A stretch of DNA of 64,000 bases from Gambelia wislizenii (GCA_030847615.1 JAUMIR010000004.1:72075001-72139000); one strand, 5' to 3'. Shown: positions 31,785-43,678, counted from the stretch's first letter. Notes: generated from the sequence alone by a model not told the origin. A program made the numbers and translations.

Positions 31785-34700
31785 CTAATCTTTCCAGAAT
31801 CTCATTTCTTCTTGTGGAGGTAACCTCCCATCTTTTGTCTGTAATACTTTTTTAACAAATACTTTCCAAATTTTATCAAAATCACTTTCTTTCCAACTTC
31901 CTCTTCTTACTTTAATTCTACATGTTAACTTATCATTTATTGCCATTTTCCAAACTTCTTTATACCACTCCTCCACTTGTACATTTATTTGCATTTTCCA
32001 ATGTCTTGCTATAATTAATCTTGCTGCCATTAATAAATTTGTTCTTAAATCCTTTTCTGCTTGGTTCCCATTCTCTCCATTATAAATTGACATCAATGCT
32101 ATACTCGGTTTCCTTTCTATATTTATTTTCAAAATATTCTCTATTTCTATAAAAACAATTTCCCAAAACTGCTGTACAAATTTACAGTTCCACCACATAT
32201 ACATATATGTACCTATTTCTTGACAACCTCTCCAACAATATTTAGAGTTATTCTTGTCTATATTATTCAATCTTGCTGGTATCAAATACCATCTCCATAT
32301 TATTTTCTAGTAATTTTCTTTTAAACGTATTGACATATTTTTTAGTTGTCTTTGTTTCTAAATCTTATCCCATTCATGATCTCCATTTTTTTTGTTTCAA
32401 ATCTTCCTCCCATATTTTCTTTAAATATTCTCCTTTGTCTTTTTTATCCTTATTTTTTATCAATATTTTATATAATTCACTTGTAATGCCTTTCAAACTT
32501 TCATTATCATCCCTCTTTTCACCTTTTTTCACCAAATTTTCAAATTCTGTGAATTCCCTTGTTTCTTTATTATTCTTTTTCCAATTCTTAATCCATTGTT
32601 TTAACTGTATGCAATTACACCATGAAATTTTCATTCCATATAATTTCTCTCTTATACTCCCTTTCTCATTCATCCATCCTATCCATCCCTCTATTTTGTC
32701 TAGTCCTCTTTTCTTTAATTCCTTTCCCATTTTTTTTCCTTCAAATTATTTGGGATTTTTTCCCCATTATAACCGGTGTTAATACTGAATCAATAGGTAA
32801 AAATTCTTTCTTATATTTATACCATATTTCCCATATATTTTGCAGAAATGGGTTCTCAATTCCTTTAATTTCCCTTTTTGTAAAATTACCAAAAATATAT
32901 TCCATATTCTCTTTTCTATTCTCCCTATATCTATCTCTAACCACTCAAAATCTCCCTGTCCTACAATTCCTTCTATAACATATCTCAATTGATTGGCTTC
33001 ATAATATCCTTTTATATTGGGAAGGCCAAGTCCTCCCTCCTTCTGTGATATATACAAAAATAATTTATTTAATCTTGTCCTTTCCCCTCCATTACAATAT
33101 TTATTCAACATATTTTGCCATTTTTTTCCGTTCTACTTCTGATATTTTTATTGGTAACATTCTAAACAAAAAATTTATTTTAGGTAATATTTTCATTTTA
33201 ATTAATGCTACTCTTCCAAACCATGATAGTTGAATATTTTTATATTCTTCCAACTTCTTTTCCATTTCTTTCCTTAATACCATAATATTTTTCTCTTCTA
33301 ATTCTTTTAAATCTTTTGTAATATTTATTCCTAAATACTTAATATTACTTTTTAATCTTACTTCTATTTTTTCTCTTTTAAAATATATATTTTCTTCTTC
33401 CGTAGTATAGTTAAATAACATCATATCTGATTTATTCCAATTAACCTGTAAACCTGTCATCTCCCCAAATAATTTTAAATGTTCTTTATTTTTTTCTATT
33501 CCGTTAATCAATTCCTTAATTGTTAACAATATATCATCAGCAAACAAGCTTATCTTATGTTTTGTTTCTAATCCAATTCCTTCTATACTATTATCATTTC
33601 TTATCACGTTTGCTAGAATATCTATTACCATTGCAAACAATATTGAAGAAAGTGGGCAACCTTGTCTTGTTCCTCTCGTTATTTTTATCTCTCTTGTTAT
33701 GCCATCATTAACCATCAATGTAGCTGTGTTATGGAAATACAATTGATCTATTAATCCTCTAAACCTCTCCCCCATTCCAAATTCTTTCAGTATTATTTTT
33801 AATGTTGGCCATTCCACAGAGTCAAATGCTTTAAATATATCTAATGCTAATATCCCTGCCTTTAATTTTGTTTTGCCAATTATATGTTTTTTATTTAACA
33901 CCCTTCCTATTAAATTTGACATTTGTCTTCCTTTCACAAATCCACATTGATCCTTTAATATATATTTATACATACAACTATTCATTCTCTTTGCTGATAG
34001 TAATTTTGCATCTTGATTTATCAATGATATAGGCCTGTATGATCCAGGGTCCATCAAATCCTTATCTGGTTTTGGTATCAATATTATCAATGATTGTTGC
34101 CATGATGGAGGGATTTTATCTCCAGTTACTATATTATTATATAATGTTAATAATTTAGGTATTAACTTCTTTTTAAATACTTTATAATAATCTGGTCCTA
34201 ACCCATCCATTCCTAGAGCTTTCCCACTTTTTCAATTATTTATTGCCTCCTCTACTTCCATTTTCCTAATTGGTTTTTCTAATAAATCCCTATTTTCCTC
34301 TTCTATTTTAATCTTCCAATTTTCCCCTACATATTTTTCTATTTGTTCCACTGGTTTATTCCCTGATTGGTACAAATCTTTATAAAACTCCTCAAAACTT
34401 GTTAGTTTTTCCTTCATTGTTCTACACATTTTACCTGATTTATCCCTAATCCCATTTATCATATTTTCCATTTTCTTCTTCTGTGTGGATCTAGCCAACA
34501 TTTTTTAACTTTTATTACTAAATTCAAAATATTCCCTTCTTAAATAAATAAAATTTTCCTGTACTTCATCTACTTCCATTTTATCCAATTCCTCCCCCTT
34601 TGCGCGTAACTCAATATAAGTTTGTTTTTCCTTATCTAATATATATTTATTTTCCAATAACTTTATTTCCCTTTCTAATTTCCCTTTTCTTTCTTCTTGC

Positions 34701-35617
34701 CTTTTTTTAAGTTAAAGGTTTCTTTTATGCATATCCCCCTTGTCACAGCTTTTATAGTATCCCACAAAATTCATTTTGATACTTCTTTATCATTTAATTC
34801 CCACAATTCTTGCCATTCATGCTCAATTTTTTCTACTTTTTCTCTATAATTTAAAATTTTTGTATTAAACCTCCACCTTTTCACCTGTTCATAATCTCTC
34901 TTCATTATAATCTCCACATTGACCAAGGCATGATCTGTTACTTTTATACTTTCTGTCTCTGAATTTATAATTTTATCAACCAATTTTTTTGATACAAAAA
35001 TATAATCAATTCTTGAATAACTCTTATGTACCATTGAAAAGTATGTATATTTCCTTTCATCTTCCTTTGCCAATCTCCACACATCTTTCAACCCCTTTCT
35101 TTTTATTATTTTATTTAAATTTATAATATTATCATATTTATCCCTTAATGAATACTGTGATTTATCTTTTATTCTTTCCATTTGCATGTTAAAGTCTCCT
35201 GCTTCAACAATGTTTTGTTCTTGCATATTCTCCATTTCTTTAAATACTTTCTCATAAAATTCCTCCTGTTTTTCATTTGTAGCATATACATTCATTAAAA
35301 CATATTTATCTTCTCCCAATTCACTTTGCATTATAATATATCTTCCATTTTCATCTTTTTTCACCTTTTTAATGACAAAATTACATTTTTTGCTATTAAT
35401 ATTGCTACCCCTCTAGCTTTTGAATTTCCATATGCTTTTTCATAAACTCTTACCCAATTCAATTTCAATTCATTTACTCCTTCCCTTTTTTGATGTGTCT
35501 CTTGCAAAAATATTATATCCGCTTGATCTTTCTTCAATAATGCCTCATCCTTTTTTGTTTTATCACTGTGCCAAGGCCATGTACATTTAAGGTTGATATC
35601 TTTAATTTGTTAACCAT
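31785..35617 (-). pseudogene. L1 ORF2 (endonuclease and reverse transcriptase), broken
   Basis: A start at 35617 (MVNKLKISTLNVHGL) to a stop at 31785 spans about 1277 codons, the normal L1 ORF2p length. Endonuclease blocks: IIFLQETH (35500s), AGDFNM, SRIDYIFVSKKLVDK, TDHALV (35364-34771). RT blocks (34210-33101): LIILIPKPDKD, GSYRPISLI, LALDIFKAFD, TRQGCPLSS and FADD at 33544-33533, with catalytic aspartates kept. The C-terminal cysteine motif (32285-31785) reads C-x3-C-x7-Y-x4-C, so the usual histidine is tyrosine. A frameshift near 35540 and several more breaks (34770-34500, 34220, 33110, 32780-32290) inactivate it. Confidence 0.9.
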
Positions 35618-35932
35618 TAGATTCCCTGTTGCATTTTCTATAAGATCCTCTGGCTCCAAAAAGTGTCCTCCCTTCCCCATACCCACCCCTTCCCAATTCT
35701 TCCCCATTCCCTTCCCCCTCCCCCTTTCCCTTCTTTTCCTCCCCACCTTGTCTTCCCAAGGCAAATTGCCTTGCTCATGACCCACCAGGTCTACCAGGTG
35801 AGGAGTGGTGAAGAGATCATCTGATGTCCCAAAACAACTCCTTCCCCCTGAGTGCTCATAAAAATAAATAAAACATTTCCCCTCTTTTCCCCCTGTAATT
35901 TGATTCTTCATCCTTCTGCTTTCTTCATCTGT

Positions 35933-37010
35933 CTAAACTTTTCCATCTCTGCTGTCTGCTCCTCCATCAGCTCCATACTCTTTCTTATTTATTCCCAATT
36001 CCTCCAACAGTCGCAGTACTTCTTTTGGTGTTTCCATTCTATATCTTTTTCCTGCCCACTCAAATTTCAAAAACACTGGATATCCCCAAGCATATTTTAT
36101 ACCAGCTTTCAAAAGAGTAGCAATGCAAGGCTTCATCGATTTTCTCCAAATTACTGTTTGTGGATAGTAGTCATTATATAATTCTACCCCTACATCTCCA
36201 TACTTCAGTCTCTCTGGGTGTTTCTTGACTGTTCTCATCAATTCCTCCTTATTGTTGTAATTAATAACTCTAACAATAACATCTCTTGGCAACATACTTC
36301 TCCTTCCTGTCAGTTCTCTATGTATACGCTCGATGTCCTCTTCCCTTCATTTCACAGCTGGGGTCACTTGCTGTAGCCATTTCAACACTTCAGATTTCAG
36401 ATTAGATCCTTGATCTTTCCGCACAGATTCTAGCAGGAACCTTATTCTAAAGTTATTCCTGCGTTGATAATCTTGCATGTATATCAATTTTTTTCCATAT
36501 TTGTAATTTTCTTCATATTGTCCTGAATCTGACTGCCTTGAAGTGTTTGAGTTTTAATTATTTCTTTGTTCTCTTTTACTATATTAAGAATATCTCCTTG
36601 TATTCCTTGTATTTTTGTACTCATTTCCACAAATCTTTCTTCAGATCTTTTCCTCTCCTTCTGCATATCTTCTTTTATGCCTGCAAACTCTGAAAACATT
36701 CTCTTTTCCTCTTCTCTAAATTCTGTCATCATTTTTGTAAAAAGAGAATCCATATGAGTTTTAATATCCTCTGTGCTTTCTCCCCTTCCTTCCTTCCCCC
36801 TTGGGGATGGAGGATCTGGGGCAGAGGCACCTGAAGGACCACTCTTTTGGGGCTTGTTTCCTTTTCCATACTTAGCCCTTCTGGTTCACCCTTGTTATTT
36901 TGTGCTTCAGGAAATATTCTTTGCAATCTCGTATGAGATCTGTCTGATGGTTTACCTAATGTTTGTGGCCTCAACCAACTTTTTTCTGCAATATTTCTTC
37001 TTTTTTTAGA
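35933..37010 (-). pseudogene. L1 ORF1 (RNA-binding protein), frameshifted
   Basis: The reading starts at MSKKRRN (37010) in one frame (to 36729), shifts to a second (36753-36484), then to a third (36295-35933). The central part (EFREEEKRMFSEFAGIKEDM, EMSTKIQGIQGDI) is heptad-rich and would form the coiled coil that trimerises ORF1p. The third piece (RDVIVRVINYNNKEELMRTV, later RMETPKEVLRLLEELGI) resembles the RRM and C-terminal domains. About 360 codons overall, close to the usual L1 ORF1p length. ORF1p binds L1 RNA in cis. At least two frameshifts and a stop near 36345 disable it. Confidence 0.85.
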
Positions 37011-37530
37011 CATAAGAAAATCAGAACACTCAAAATTTGTTCTTCCCCTTCTGTTGATGGCCCCTCTTTCCTCCACCACTTATATTATTTTTTTAAAGCT
37101 TTCCACTTATTCTTCAGTTAGATCAATTATTTCTTCCCCTGTTAAATCATCCCTTTTATTTACCTTCAGTTGTTCACTGCTTTGTCCAACCTTAGTGATT
37201 TATTAGTAAAATGTTCATTTAGTAATGCTGGAGGCAGCTCCAAGACTGGGCAAAACCAAAAGTAACTATTTGTTTACTTTAGGCTTCTTCAAACTGCAAT
37301 TATCTCCTATATTAACATTCCTTAATAGTTCACGGCCATAAATCCTCCCTCAAAAACTCTCCTCATGCCTTTTTGAGGGGAAATTATTAATTTAATTCCA
37401 TTACCTTGAGCACCAGTCCTGGGAATTGTTCTTACGCCATCAAAGCTTGCTCCTCTCCCCCCCCCCCCGGAATCCTGCATTTTCAAGATTCACAGACTTG
37501 CAAAATAGCAGGGGGAAAGATCAGAAAAAA

Positions 37531-37565
<35 letters not shown>

Positions 37566-38117
37566 CTCCCCCCCAAGCAGAGACAGCTGCTCATAGCCGA
37601 GGAGAAGGAGGAAGGGCTTGATGGGGGGAATAGATCCTCCATGACTGAAAGGACTTGGAATCCTTTTTCTTGGCAAACAAAGATTCACAGACTTGCAAAA
37701 CAGGAGAGAGGATGGATTTTTCAAAATTTCCTAAGTGCTACTGAATCTCCCTCCCTCACTGCACCTCTTTTAAGCCCAGCCCTTCATCATAACAACCAAC
37801 CACAGTGCAGCTCTGCTGCAACTGTATCGGAAGATTGCTGGTAATTTACATAACCCTTAGTGAAATGGTTGTTTACACAGTCAATAATGCGCTAAGTCAC
37901 ACTACTTTGCAAATAACTTGGCAAAAACAGCGACATCCCCTGTCACGCTATATTTGGGTGTTTTACCTTCCCCCCCTTCTGAATGAGGCGATGCTGTGGT
38001 GTGATCCGTGGGAACAATGAGCAATCTTTGCGGTATATTTAGGGGAATATTTGCCTGTGTAAATGCAGCCCTGGAATCCTAATTCAGCACTCGAATCACT
38101 ATACCATGGTAGCTGTC

Positions 38118-39123
38118 CAGCAAAGCCAATAGAACTATGAAATGCTATAGTCTTATAATAATAATGGAGCTAGCCAAATAGCAGAGATCAGGATTACAAT
38201 AGTGATGTTAGGCCACACACCAAGGCAAATGCCAACTATTATAGGCACCTTATGTGGAATTACTGGAGATATCTAACCTTATGATTTCTGTCACTTACTT
38301 TCCCAAGGCACAGCCCCTCCAACTCTACCAGTCAGCAGTCATGCTTTGCAGCATTTGTTAGCTCATGTCGCTGGCAGCAGCTGCTACTGTTTTAATACAA
38401 CATTTTCCTGGGCTTTCTCTCCCACTTCAGCCACAGAAAGAGACAAAATTTACATTTCCAATTCACAGGCAATTCAGTCCATTAGGTTTAACAAGTGAAT
38501 GAACTTCATATGTAACCTACAGCAAGCATCAGCTCTGTGGCTATTCATTTTAACTGATTGCCTCGTTTGCTACATCTAGAAGACCCTGGCGTGGCCATGG
38601 CAACTGGTTTTGCTTAAATGCAGCTGAACAGTGGAGTTAATTTTAGATTAGATGAGGAGGAGGCTGGGAAACTGAGGGGAAGCTACAGCAGTGACATTCC
38701 CTCTTTAAAGGAGTGGATTCTCTGTCTGCCAGTTTATTTGCAGATGGCTACAGAATGGCATGAAGCTAGGGACATGCATACATAGTGCCATATTACAAAT
38801 CACAGCTGTAATACATATGCTCTTCCAATACACAAGCCTACAGGCTTATACCAGAAGTAGTAGATCTGGATTTGCTGGTAGAACTCCAATGATTTTCAGT
38901 TGAATGGCAGGAATTTCTGATTCCCCATTGTTTATTTAACAGTGTCAGCAACAAGATCACTCTTTCCACAAATAATAAATATACTGCTGAAATGAAGAAA
39001 GCTTGTGGTAACCAGGAGTGAATTTTTGTGTTGAGGGATTCAGTCCAGTTAGTTAGTTAGTTAATTTTAAAGCTCTGTTAATCAAAAGCAAATTCCTGGA
39101 GTGAGTTAATTTTGGCATTCTAA
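38118..39123. promoter_or_regulatory. Repeat-free stretch with a perfect RFX X-box (candidate)
   Basis: About 1 kb with no recognisable repeat. GTGGCCATGGCAAC at 38591-38604 fits the RFX X-box consensus GTNRCC-N2-RGYAAC exactly. It sits in a mixed-composition block (38560-38660) unlike the decayed repeats around it. One motif match does not prove function. Confidence 0.2.
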
Positions 39124-39577
39124 GGGGCCGTTTACATGGCAAAATCATGCACAAATCATGCCCCTCAACCACACTCACCTCCCCCTGCAGCTTTCCCTCC
39201 CTCTGTCCTATCAACAAAACACTCCATCTTGCTTTCCTACCTTGCACCCCAAACAGCACTCCCAGTTACTTTAAACCTTACTGTTTTAAATGAGCAGAGC
39301 TGTTTTGGTGCAAGGTAAGAAAGCAAGATGGAGCTGTGTTGTTGGAAGGGAAGAGGGAGGGAGAGCTGGCAGGGAGGCAAGTGTGGGTGAGGGGCATGGT
39401 TTGTGTGCCCGGGGGCAGGTGTTGCAACCATTGTGGCAGATATTGGCAGTTCTGTTGGTAGGAGAGGAGTCTACAATACTGTAGTGTAGTATGCATGTTG
39501 GAGGTGAGGCTTAACTTATTTGTGTTTTTTTCACTGTTGCAGTGGTGCGCCACGCCTAACCACCGTGAATGTAAAAG
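39124..39577. mobile_element. Palindromic MITE (hAT-like ends)
   Basis: The left end GGGGCCGTTTACATGGC and right end CACGGTGAATG-like in reverse (ACCGTGAATGTAAAAGGAC) are degenerate inverted repeats. Internal long arms 39144-39260 and 39290-39400 complement each other: CCATCTTGCTTTCCTACCTT and AAGGTAAGAAAGCAAGATGG. Frames on both strands (39053-39604) follow the arms and are not genes. No clear target duplication. Confidence 0.65.
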
Positions 39578-39892
39578 GACAATTTTATATAGGAACAAAA
39601 ACACAAGCAGAACTTTCTTTGGTCATTCTCAAACAACTGCCTTACCTGTAGCACAGAGGTGGGAATCTTGAAGCTCATGAGCTGCTTGTGGGTCCAGTGT
39701 TGCATTTGCAACTCATGGCCTTCCAAAGTGCCAATGAAATGGGGTGGAGGTGGTAGTTAAAAAGAAGAAGTAGTCAGTCTCCATTTTTGGAAGCCTCTAG
39801 GACTGGTGATTCACCTTTTAAGCACGCTCCAGACCACCAAAGCTGTATCCTTTTTAACTTTCCAAAAAGTATTTTCACCCAAACCAGAGTAG
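39578..39892. other. Unassigned sequence
   Basis: No identified element. Confidence 0.3.
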
Positions 39893-40060
39893 AATCATAG
39901 AATCATAGAGTTTGAAGAAACCTCAAGGGCCATCCAGTCCAACCCCCTGCGATGCAGGAATACACAATCAAATCATTCCTGGCAGATGGCCATCTAGCCT
40001 CTGTTTAAAAACCTCCAAAGGGGGAGACTCCACCACACTCTGAGGCAGTGTTATTAGATT
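39893..40060 (-). mobile_element. CR1 3' tail
   Basis: AGAATCATAGAATCATAGAG, CCATCCAGTCCAACCCCC and GATGGCCATCTAGCCTCTGT are the reverse of the CR1 3' UTR. The left end carries the ATTCTATG-type terminal repeats. Truncated at about 40060. Confidence 0.85.
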
Positions 40061-40147
40061 GTACGCCTTCGGCAGGTTTCATTCTGTTTTATCCTTGATT
40101 GTTTTTGTACAGCACTGTGTACATTGACAGTGCTCTAGAAATGAACT

Positions 40148-40182
<35 letters not shown>
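40061..40182 (+). mobile_element. LINE 3' end with (TAA)n tail
   Basis: GTACGCCTTCGGCAGGTTTC, TTTGTACAGCACTGTGTACA and AGTGCTCTAGAAATGAACTT lead into a (TAA)n tail at 40149-40182. It is a typical 3' terminus; the clade was not determined. It abuts an opposite-strand CR1 tail. Confidence 0.6.
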
Positions 40183-40183
<1 letters not shown>

Positions 40184-40230
40184 TATTCCACTTTTGAACA
40201 GCTCTTACAGAAGTGGATTTCTGTTTTGAA

Positions 40231-40297
40231 TCATAGAATTGTAGAGTTGGAAGAGAGCACAAGGGTCATCCAGTCCAACCCCAAAAAATATTACTTG
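40231..40297 (-). mobile_element. CR1 3' tail, short
   Basis: GAATCATAGAATTGTAGAGT and GGTCATCCAGTCCAACCCC match the antisense CR1 terminus; only about 65 bp survive. Confidence 0.8.
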
Positions 40298-41329
40298 GTT
40301 TTTGATTTTCTAAGAAGGGGCTCTTCTCCCACTCCCCTCCTTCCCTGACATCTGAGAAGCAGGAAGAAACTCTGGGGAACTGCTGCTTGGGGAGGGGATC
40401 CTAATGGGCACACCCACAGTGTTCCTGGTGGCAAGGAATGTAGGCAAACACGATGGTGGGAAGAGCGAGGTGACCATTGGGTGTGGCAGCTAGGGGCAGT
40501 AAGGAACAGTCCCCAGTGCCTGGAGTAGTGTGGAGCCTGGGTCAGCTAGCGACAAGAGAACTTTCCTTCTTTGCTTCCATGGACAGGGTGTTTCGCTTGG
40601 CAGCTGTGGGGGTGACTCCTGAGGAGTCTGGCTTTCTTTTCTGGCCCCTTTAGCAGCAGTTTTGAACCTGCAGTGGACCAGTTAAAAATCTTTACATGGG
40701 GTTTCAAATTTTGTATATCATCATTATTCTTTGCTTTCAAATTCATCAATTTTACAATAGATGCCAACAACAATAGGCAAATAATGATGCTACCAAGAAA
40801 GACAAAAACTTAGGCAGCATAGATGGGCCTTGGGGCCCTCTTCTGGACTGTCAAGGCCCAATAATTTGTTCGAGTTTCATGTCCTCTTTCATCAGTTTTG
40901 TAACTACCCTATTATGAAGATAAACTTGAAGTGATATTTGTCCTATTCACTTGCCTAAAAGGAATTTAGCCTAACTCAGACACTGTGAGGAAATTTAAGT
41001 GGTGGACATCATCAACAGTGTCTTGTGAGCTACTAGCTTTATTGTTGCTACCACTAGCAATACCCATTTCACAGTGAGGGAAGAGTTTGTTTCCCATTCC
41101 CTTATCACGAGGCCTCCAAAGGGCTCCAGCTATTGACCAATGTTAAACAGTGATGACCTCTGATGATAGCATAAGAGTCATGCTAGATCAGACCAATAGC
41201 TTATTTAGTCAGACATGCTGTTTCTCACAATGGACAATAAGAAAAGGCCCAAATAGGACCTGTGGACAACAGTTTGGTGTTCTCAACAAGCATGGCCATT
41301 TCACTGCTCACCCCTAACTCTAGATCAAG
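40298..41329. other. Unassigned, with one repeat fragment at 41170-41225
   Basis: CATGCTAGATCAGACCAATA and the following TTAGTCAGACATGCTGTTTC (41188-41227) resemble a common reptile interspersed repeat of unassigned class. The rest is not identified. Confidence 0.35.
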
Positions 41330-41455
41330 AAGGACAACTTGTGTTCCTCCAGATGTGGCTGAACTACTCTCATCAGCCCTAGGCAGAATAGTCAATCATG
41401 AGAGATCATGAAAGAAGCAGTCTAGCAACTTGTGGAGGACTGCAGCTTGTCCAAT
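41330..41455. repeat. Short imperfect palindromic repeat, same family as 60855-60975
   Basis: GACAACTTGTGTTCCTCCAG at the left and CAACTTGTGGAGGACTGCAG at the right are partial complements. CTACTCTCATCAGCCC occupies the middle. The copy at 60855-60975 has the same left-middle-right order. Confidence 0.5.
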
Positions 41456-41578
41456 CCTGTTGTAGACCTTTGTAAACATGATTGGTTCACATCCATGGGG
41501 AATCTCAATGTTTATATTCTTCCATTGTGAGAACTTCCATTTATTTTTATCCTCTACTTCCTATTCTTTGACCACTTT

Positions 41579-42840
41579 TGTTGTTGTTGTTAACTGCCCT
41601 TAAGTCAACTTTGACATGGTGACCCCATGAATGACACACCTTCAAGACTCCCTGTCCTCATTGGCTCTGCTCAATTCCTACAGGCTCAGGGGTGTGGCCT
41701 CCTTTATTGAGTCAATCCATCTAGTGTGCAGTCTTCCTCTCTTTGTACTACCCTCCACCTTTACTAGCATTATAAGTGAGTCATGCCTTCTCATGATATG
41801 GCTGAAGTACAACAGTCTCACTTTAGTCATCTTTGCTTCCAGGGAGAGCTCATGCTTGATTTGTTCTAGGACCCATTTATTAGTCTCTTTGGCAGCCCAT
41901 GCTATCTGTAGCACTCTTCTCCACCACCACATCTGAAATGAGTAGATTTTATTTCTATCAGATTTCTTCACTGTCTAGGTCTCACTTCTGTACATGGTTA
42001 TGGGACATATGATGACTTGGACAATCCTAATTTTAGTGTTCAGTTTTATATCTTTGCACTTTAGTCTAGTTTTTTCATAGACTAGCTGTCCTTCCCATTC
42101 TTACTCTTTTTCTGATTTCTTGAATGCAATCTCCGTTCTCATCAATGATTGATCCAAGATATGGGGAATCTCTAACTTTTTCAATTTCCTCATCATCTAG
42201 ATTGAATTTATGTAAATCCTCCATGGCCATTATTTTTGTTTTCTTAATGTTCAACAGTAAGCCTGCCTTATCACTTTCTTTTTGACTATCTTTAGTAATT
42301 GTTCCAAGTCTTTGTTGTTTTCTGCTAGTAGTATGGTGTCATCTGCATATCATAGATTGTTGATATTCCTTCCTCCTACCTTCACTCCTCTTTCCTCTGA
42401 GTCTAAACCTGCTCTGTTTATGATATTTTCTGCATACAGGTTGAACAAGTAGGGTGATAGAATGCAGCCTTGTCTGGCTCCCTTTCCAATTGGGAACCAT
42501 TCTGTTTCTCTGTATTCTGTTCTAACGGTAGCTTCCTGCCCTGAGTAGAGGTTACGCATCAGGACAATAAAATGTAATGGTACACCCATTTCTTTAAGAG
42601 CAATCCTTAGCTTTTCATGATCTATGCAGAAGTCTATAAAGCATATGCTGATTTTCTTCTCGAATTCCCTTTTGTGAGCTCCATTATCAAGCGTATATTT
42701 GCAATGTGATCCATAGTGCCTTTTCCTTTCCTGAACCCCGGTTGACCACCTACTGATTCACAAGAAAAGCTGTCCTCTTACCTCATGACTGCTAAGTTCA
42801 CTCTGTTGCCTTTGGTGAAGGATTTTCAGGAAGGGTTTTT
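41579..42840 (-). mobile_element. Bov-B (RTE) LINE, RT and 3' end, copy C
   Basis: The minus strand reads MGVPLHFIVLMRNLYSGQEA, TEWFPIGKGARQGCILSPYL, NAENIINRAGLDSEE-like, and YADD (42349-42338). Then come NIKKTKIMAMEDLHKFNLDD, EKVRDSPYLGSIIDENGDC and later C-terminal blocks (frame 41971-41678, WVLEQIKHELSLEAKMTKVR). The 3' end with a (GTT)n-type tail lies at 41579-41595. A TGA precedes the YADD where arginine is usual. Catalytic aspartates survive, but many stops are present. It continues upstream past the breakpoint seen in copies A and B. Confidence 0.9.
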
Positions 42841-43670
42841 TGAATGTTGAGGCATACAGTATGTACCAGATTATGCCTGTCTACAAGCGTATTGACACTT
42901 TCAGAGAACTCTTAACAAGTGAGAAAGGGCTTACTTTTAAATACATTATGTAGATTCTTCAGCAAGAACCATTCTTCTATATGCTTGATAATTCTATCTT
43001 TAATAATGCTTTTCATCAGTGTATCCCCAAAAAGATGTTAACAAGGCTGTGATTTCCTAGATTCCTCCTTAGTCCTTTTTTTTTTTAAACCCACCTAGTA
43101 TGACATTGGCTGCTTTCCAGTCCTGTAATGTGGAAGTAGACCTTAGAGACTAGTTACACACTTTTGTAAGAAGATGAACAATTTTGCATCTGAATTCTTT
43201 AAGAACCCTTAACTGGATAATATCTAGAACAAGTGATCTGTTAAATTTCAGTCAGCTAATAATACCTGGAATGTACTTAGAATTTCAAAAGTTGTTGAAG
43301 TTTTTTTGCCCCAACTGTCCAGGAATGAAAGATGTTGAGGAAGACAAACATGTACTCCCTGCCCCTATGCAAGCAGAAATTAAGGGATAAAACATGAGGA
43401 ACATATTGTTAAAAATATTAAGAGCAAGAATAATTTTTCCCTCTTTTTCATAAGAAGAAAAAGAAGCAGAAGCAGAAAAAACAGCTAGAGAGGCAATTGG
43501 AACATTCAACATCAAAGTTCAAGGTGCTAATGCAAGATTAGAAGATTTCAGAAAAGCTAAATGAATTCTTGCATCCTTCTGTACTGTCACTCTCTGGCTT
43601 TTCTTTGCAAACGAAGATTCAGGAAGGACCCATCCCGCACTTTCTGCAAGCGCGCTGATGACTAAAAAGG
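42841..43670. other. Possible upstream LINE debris, not resolved
   Basis: Antisense reading of 42960-43130 gives scattered coding-like phrases but no block I can name. It may be decayed Bov-B upstream sequence. The 43184-43390 plus frame is not recognised. Confidence 0.3.
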
Positions 43671-43678
43671 CCAATCCA

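Larger units (their letters stand above)
31598..37468 (-). mobile_element. Near full-length L1 LINE (5.87 kb)
   Basis: It is flanked by an exact 16-bp duplication, GGAATCCTGCATTTTC (31582-31597 and 37469-37484). It has a 5' UTR (about 37468-37011), ORF1 and ORF2 in the expected order, and a short A-rich 3' end (AAAAAAGAAAA) next to the left duplication. The 5' end begins with 12 G residues (C-run 37457-37468). Length, order and intact duplications show a complete target-primed insertion. Both ORFs are now broken by frameshifts and stops, so it is not expected to move by itself. Confidence 0.95.
31354..38069. mobile_element. MITE with inverted ends, split by L1
   Basis: The ends GTTGCATTTACACAG and CTGTGTAAATGCAGC are inverted repeats. 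CCTGG stands on both sides (31349-31353 and 38070-38074). Without L1 the MITE is 31354-31597 plus 37485-38069, about 830 bp. It contains an internal duplication: the block around GGGCTTGATGGGGG and GACTGAAAGGACTTGGAATC occurs at 31530-31590 and again at 37612-37665. A (CT)n run at 37534-37562 lies between. No transposase. The superfamily is uncertain; hAT-like is the best guess. Confidence 0.75.
31226..38117 (-). mobile_element. Sauria-type SINE, host of a nested MITE and L1
   Basis: The left piece (31226-31353) has the antisense body: TTATGGCTACCTTATCC, TTTTCTTGGCAGTATTTATT and GAGAGTGTGACTTGC. The right piece (38075-38117) has the antisense tRNA-like head, ending ACTCGAATCACTATACCATG. When the inserted block (31354-38069 plus one CCTGG) is removed, the two parts form one SINE in the order seen at 61163-61376. 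It is the oldest layer of the stack. Confidence 0.8.

Noticed and set aside
32273..32978. Plus-strand frames up to 169 codons rich in F, S, I and L
   Set aside because: They are the complement of the A-rich L1 ORF2 and have no independent support.
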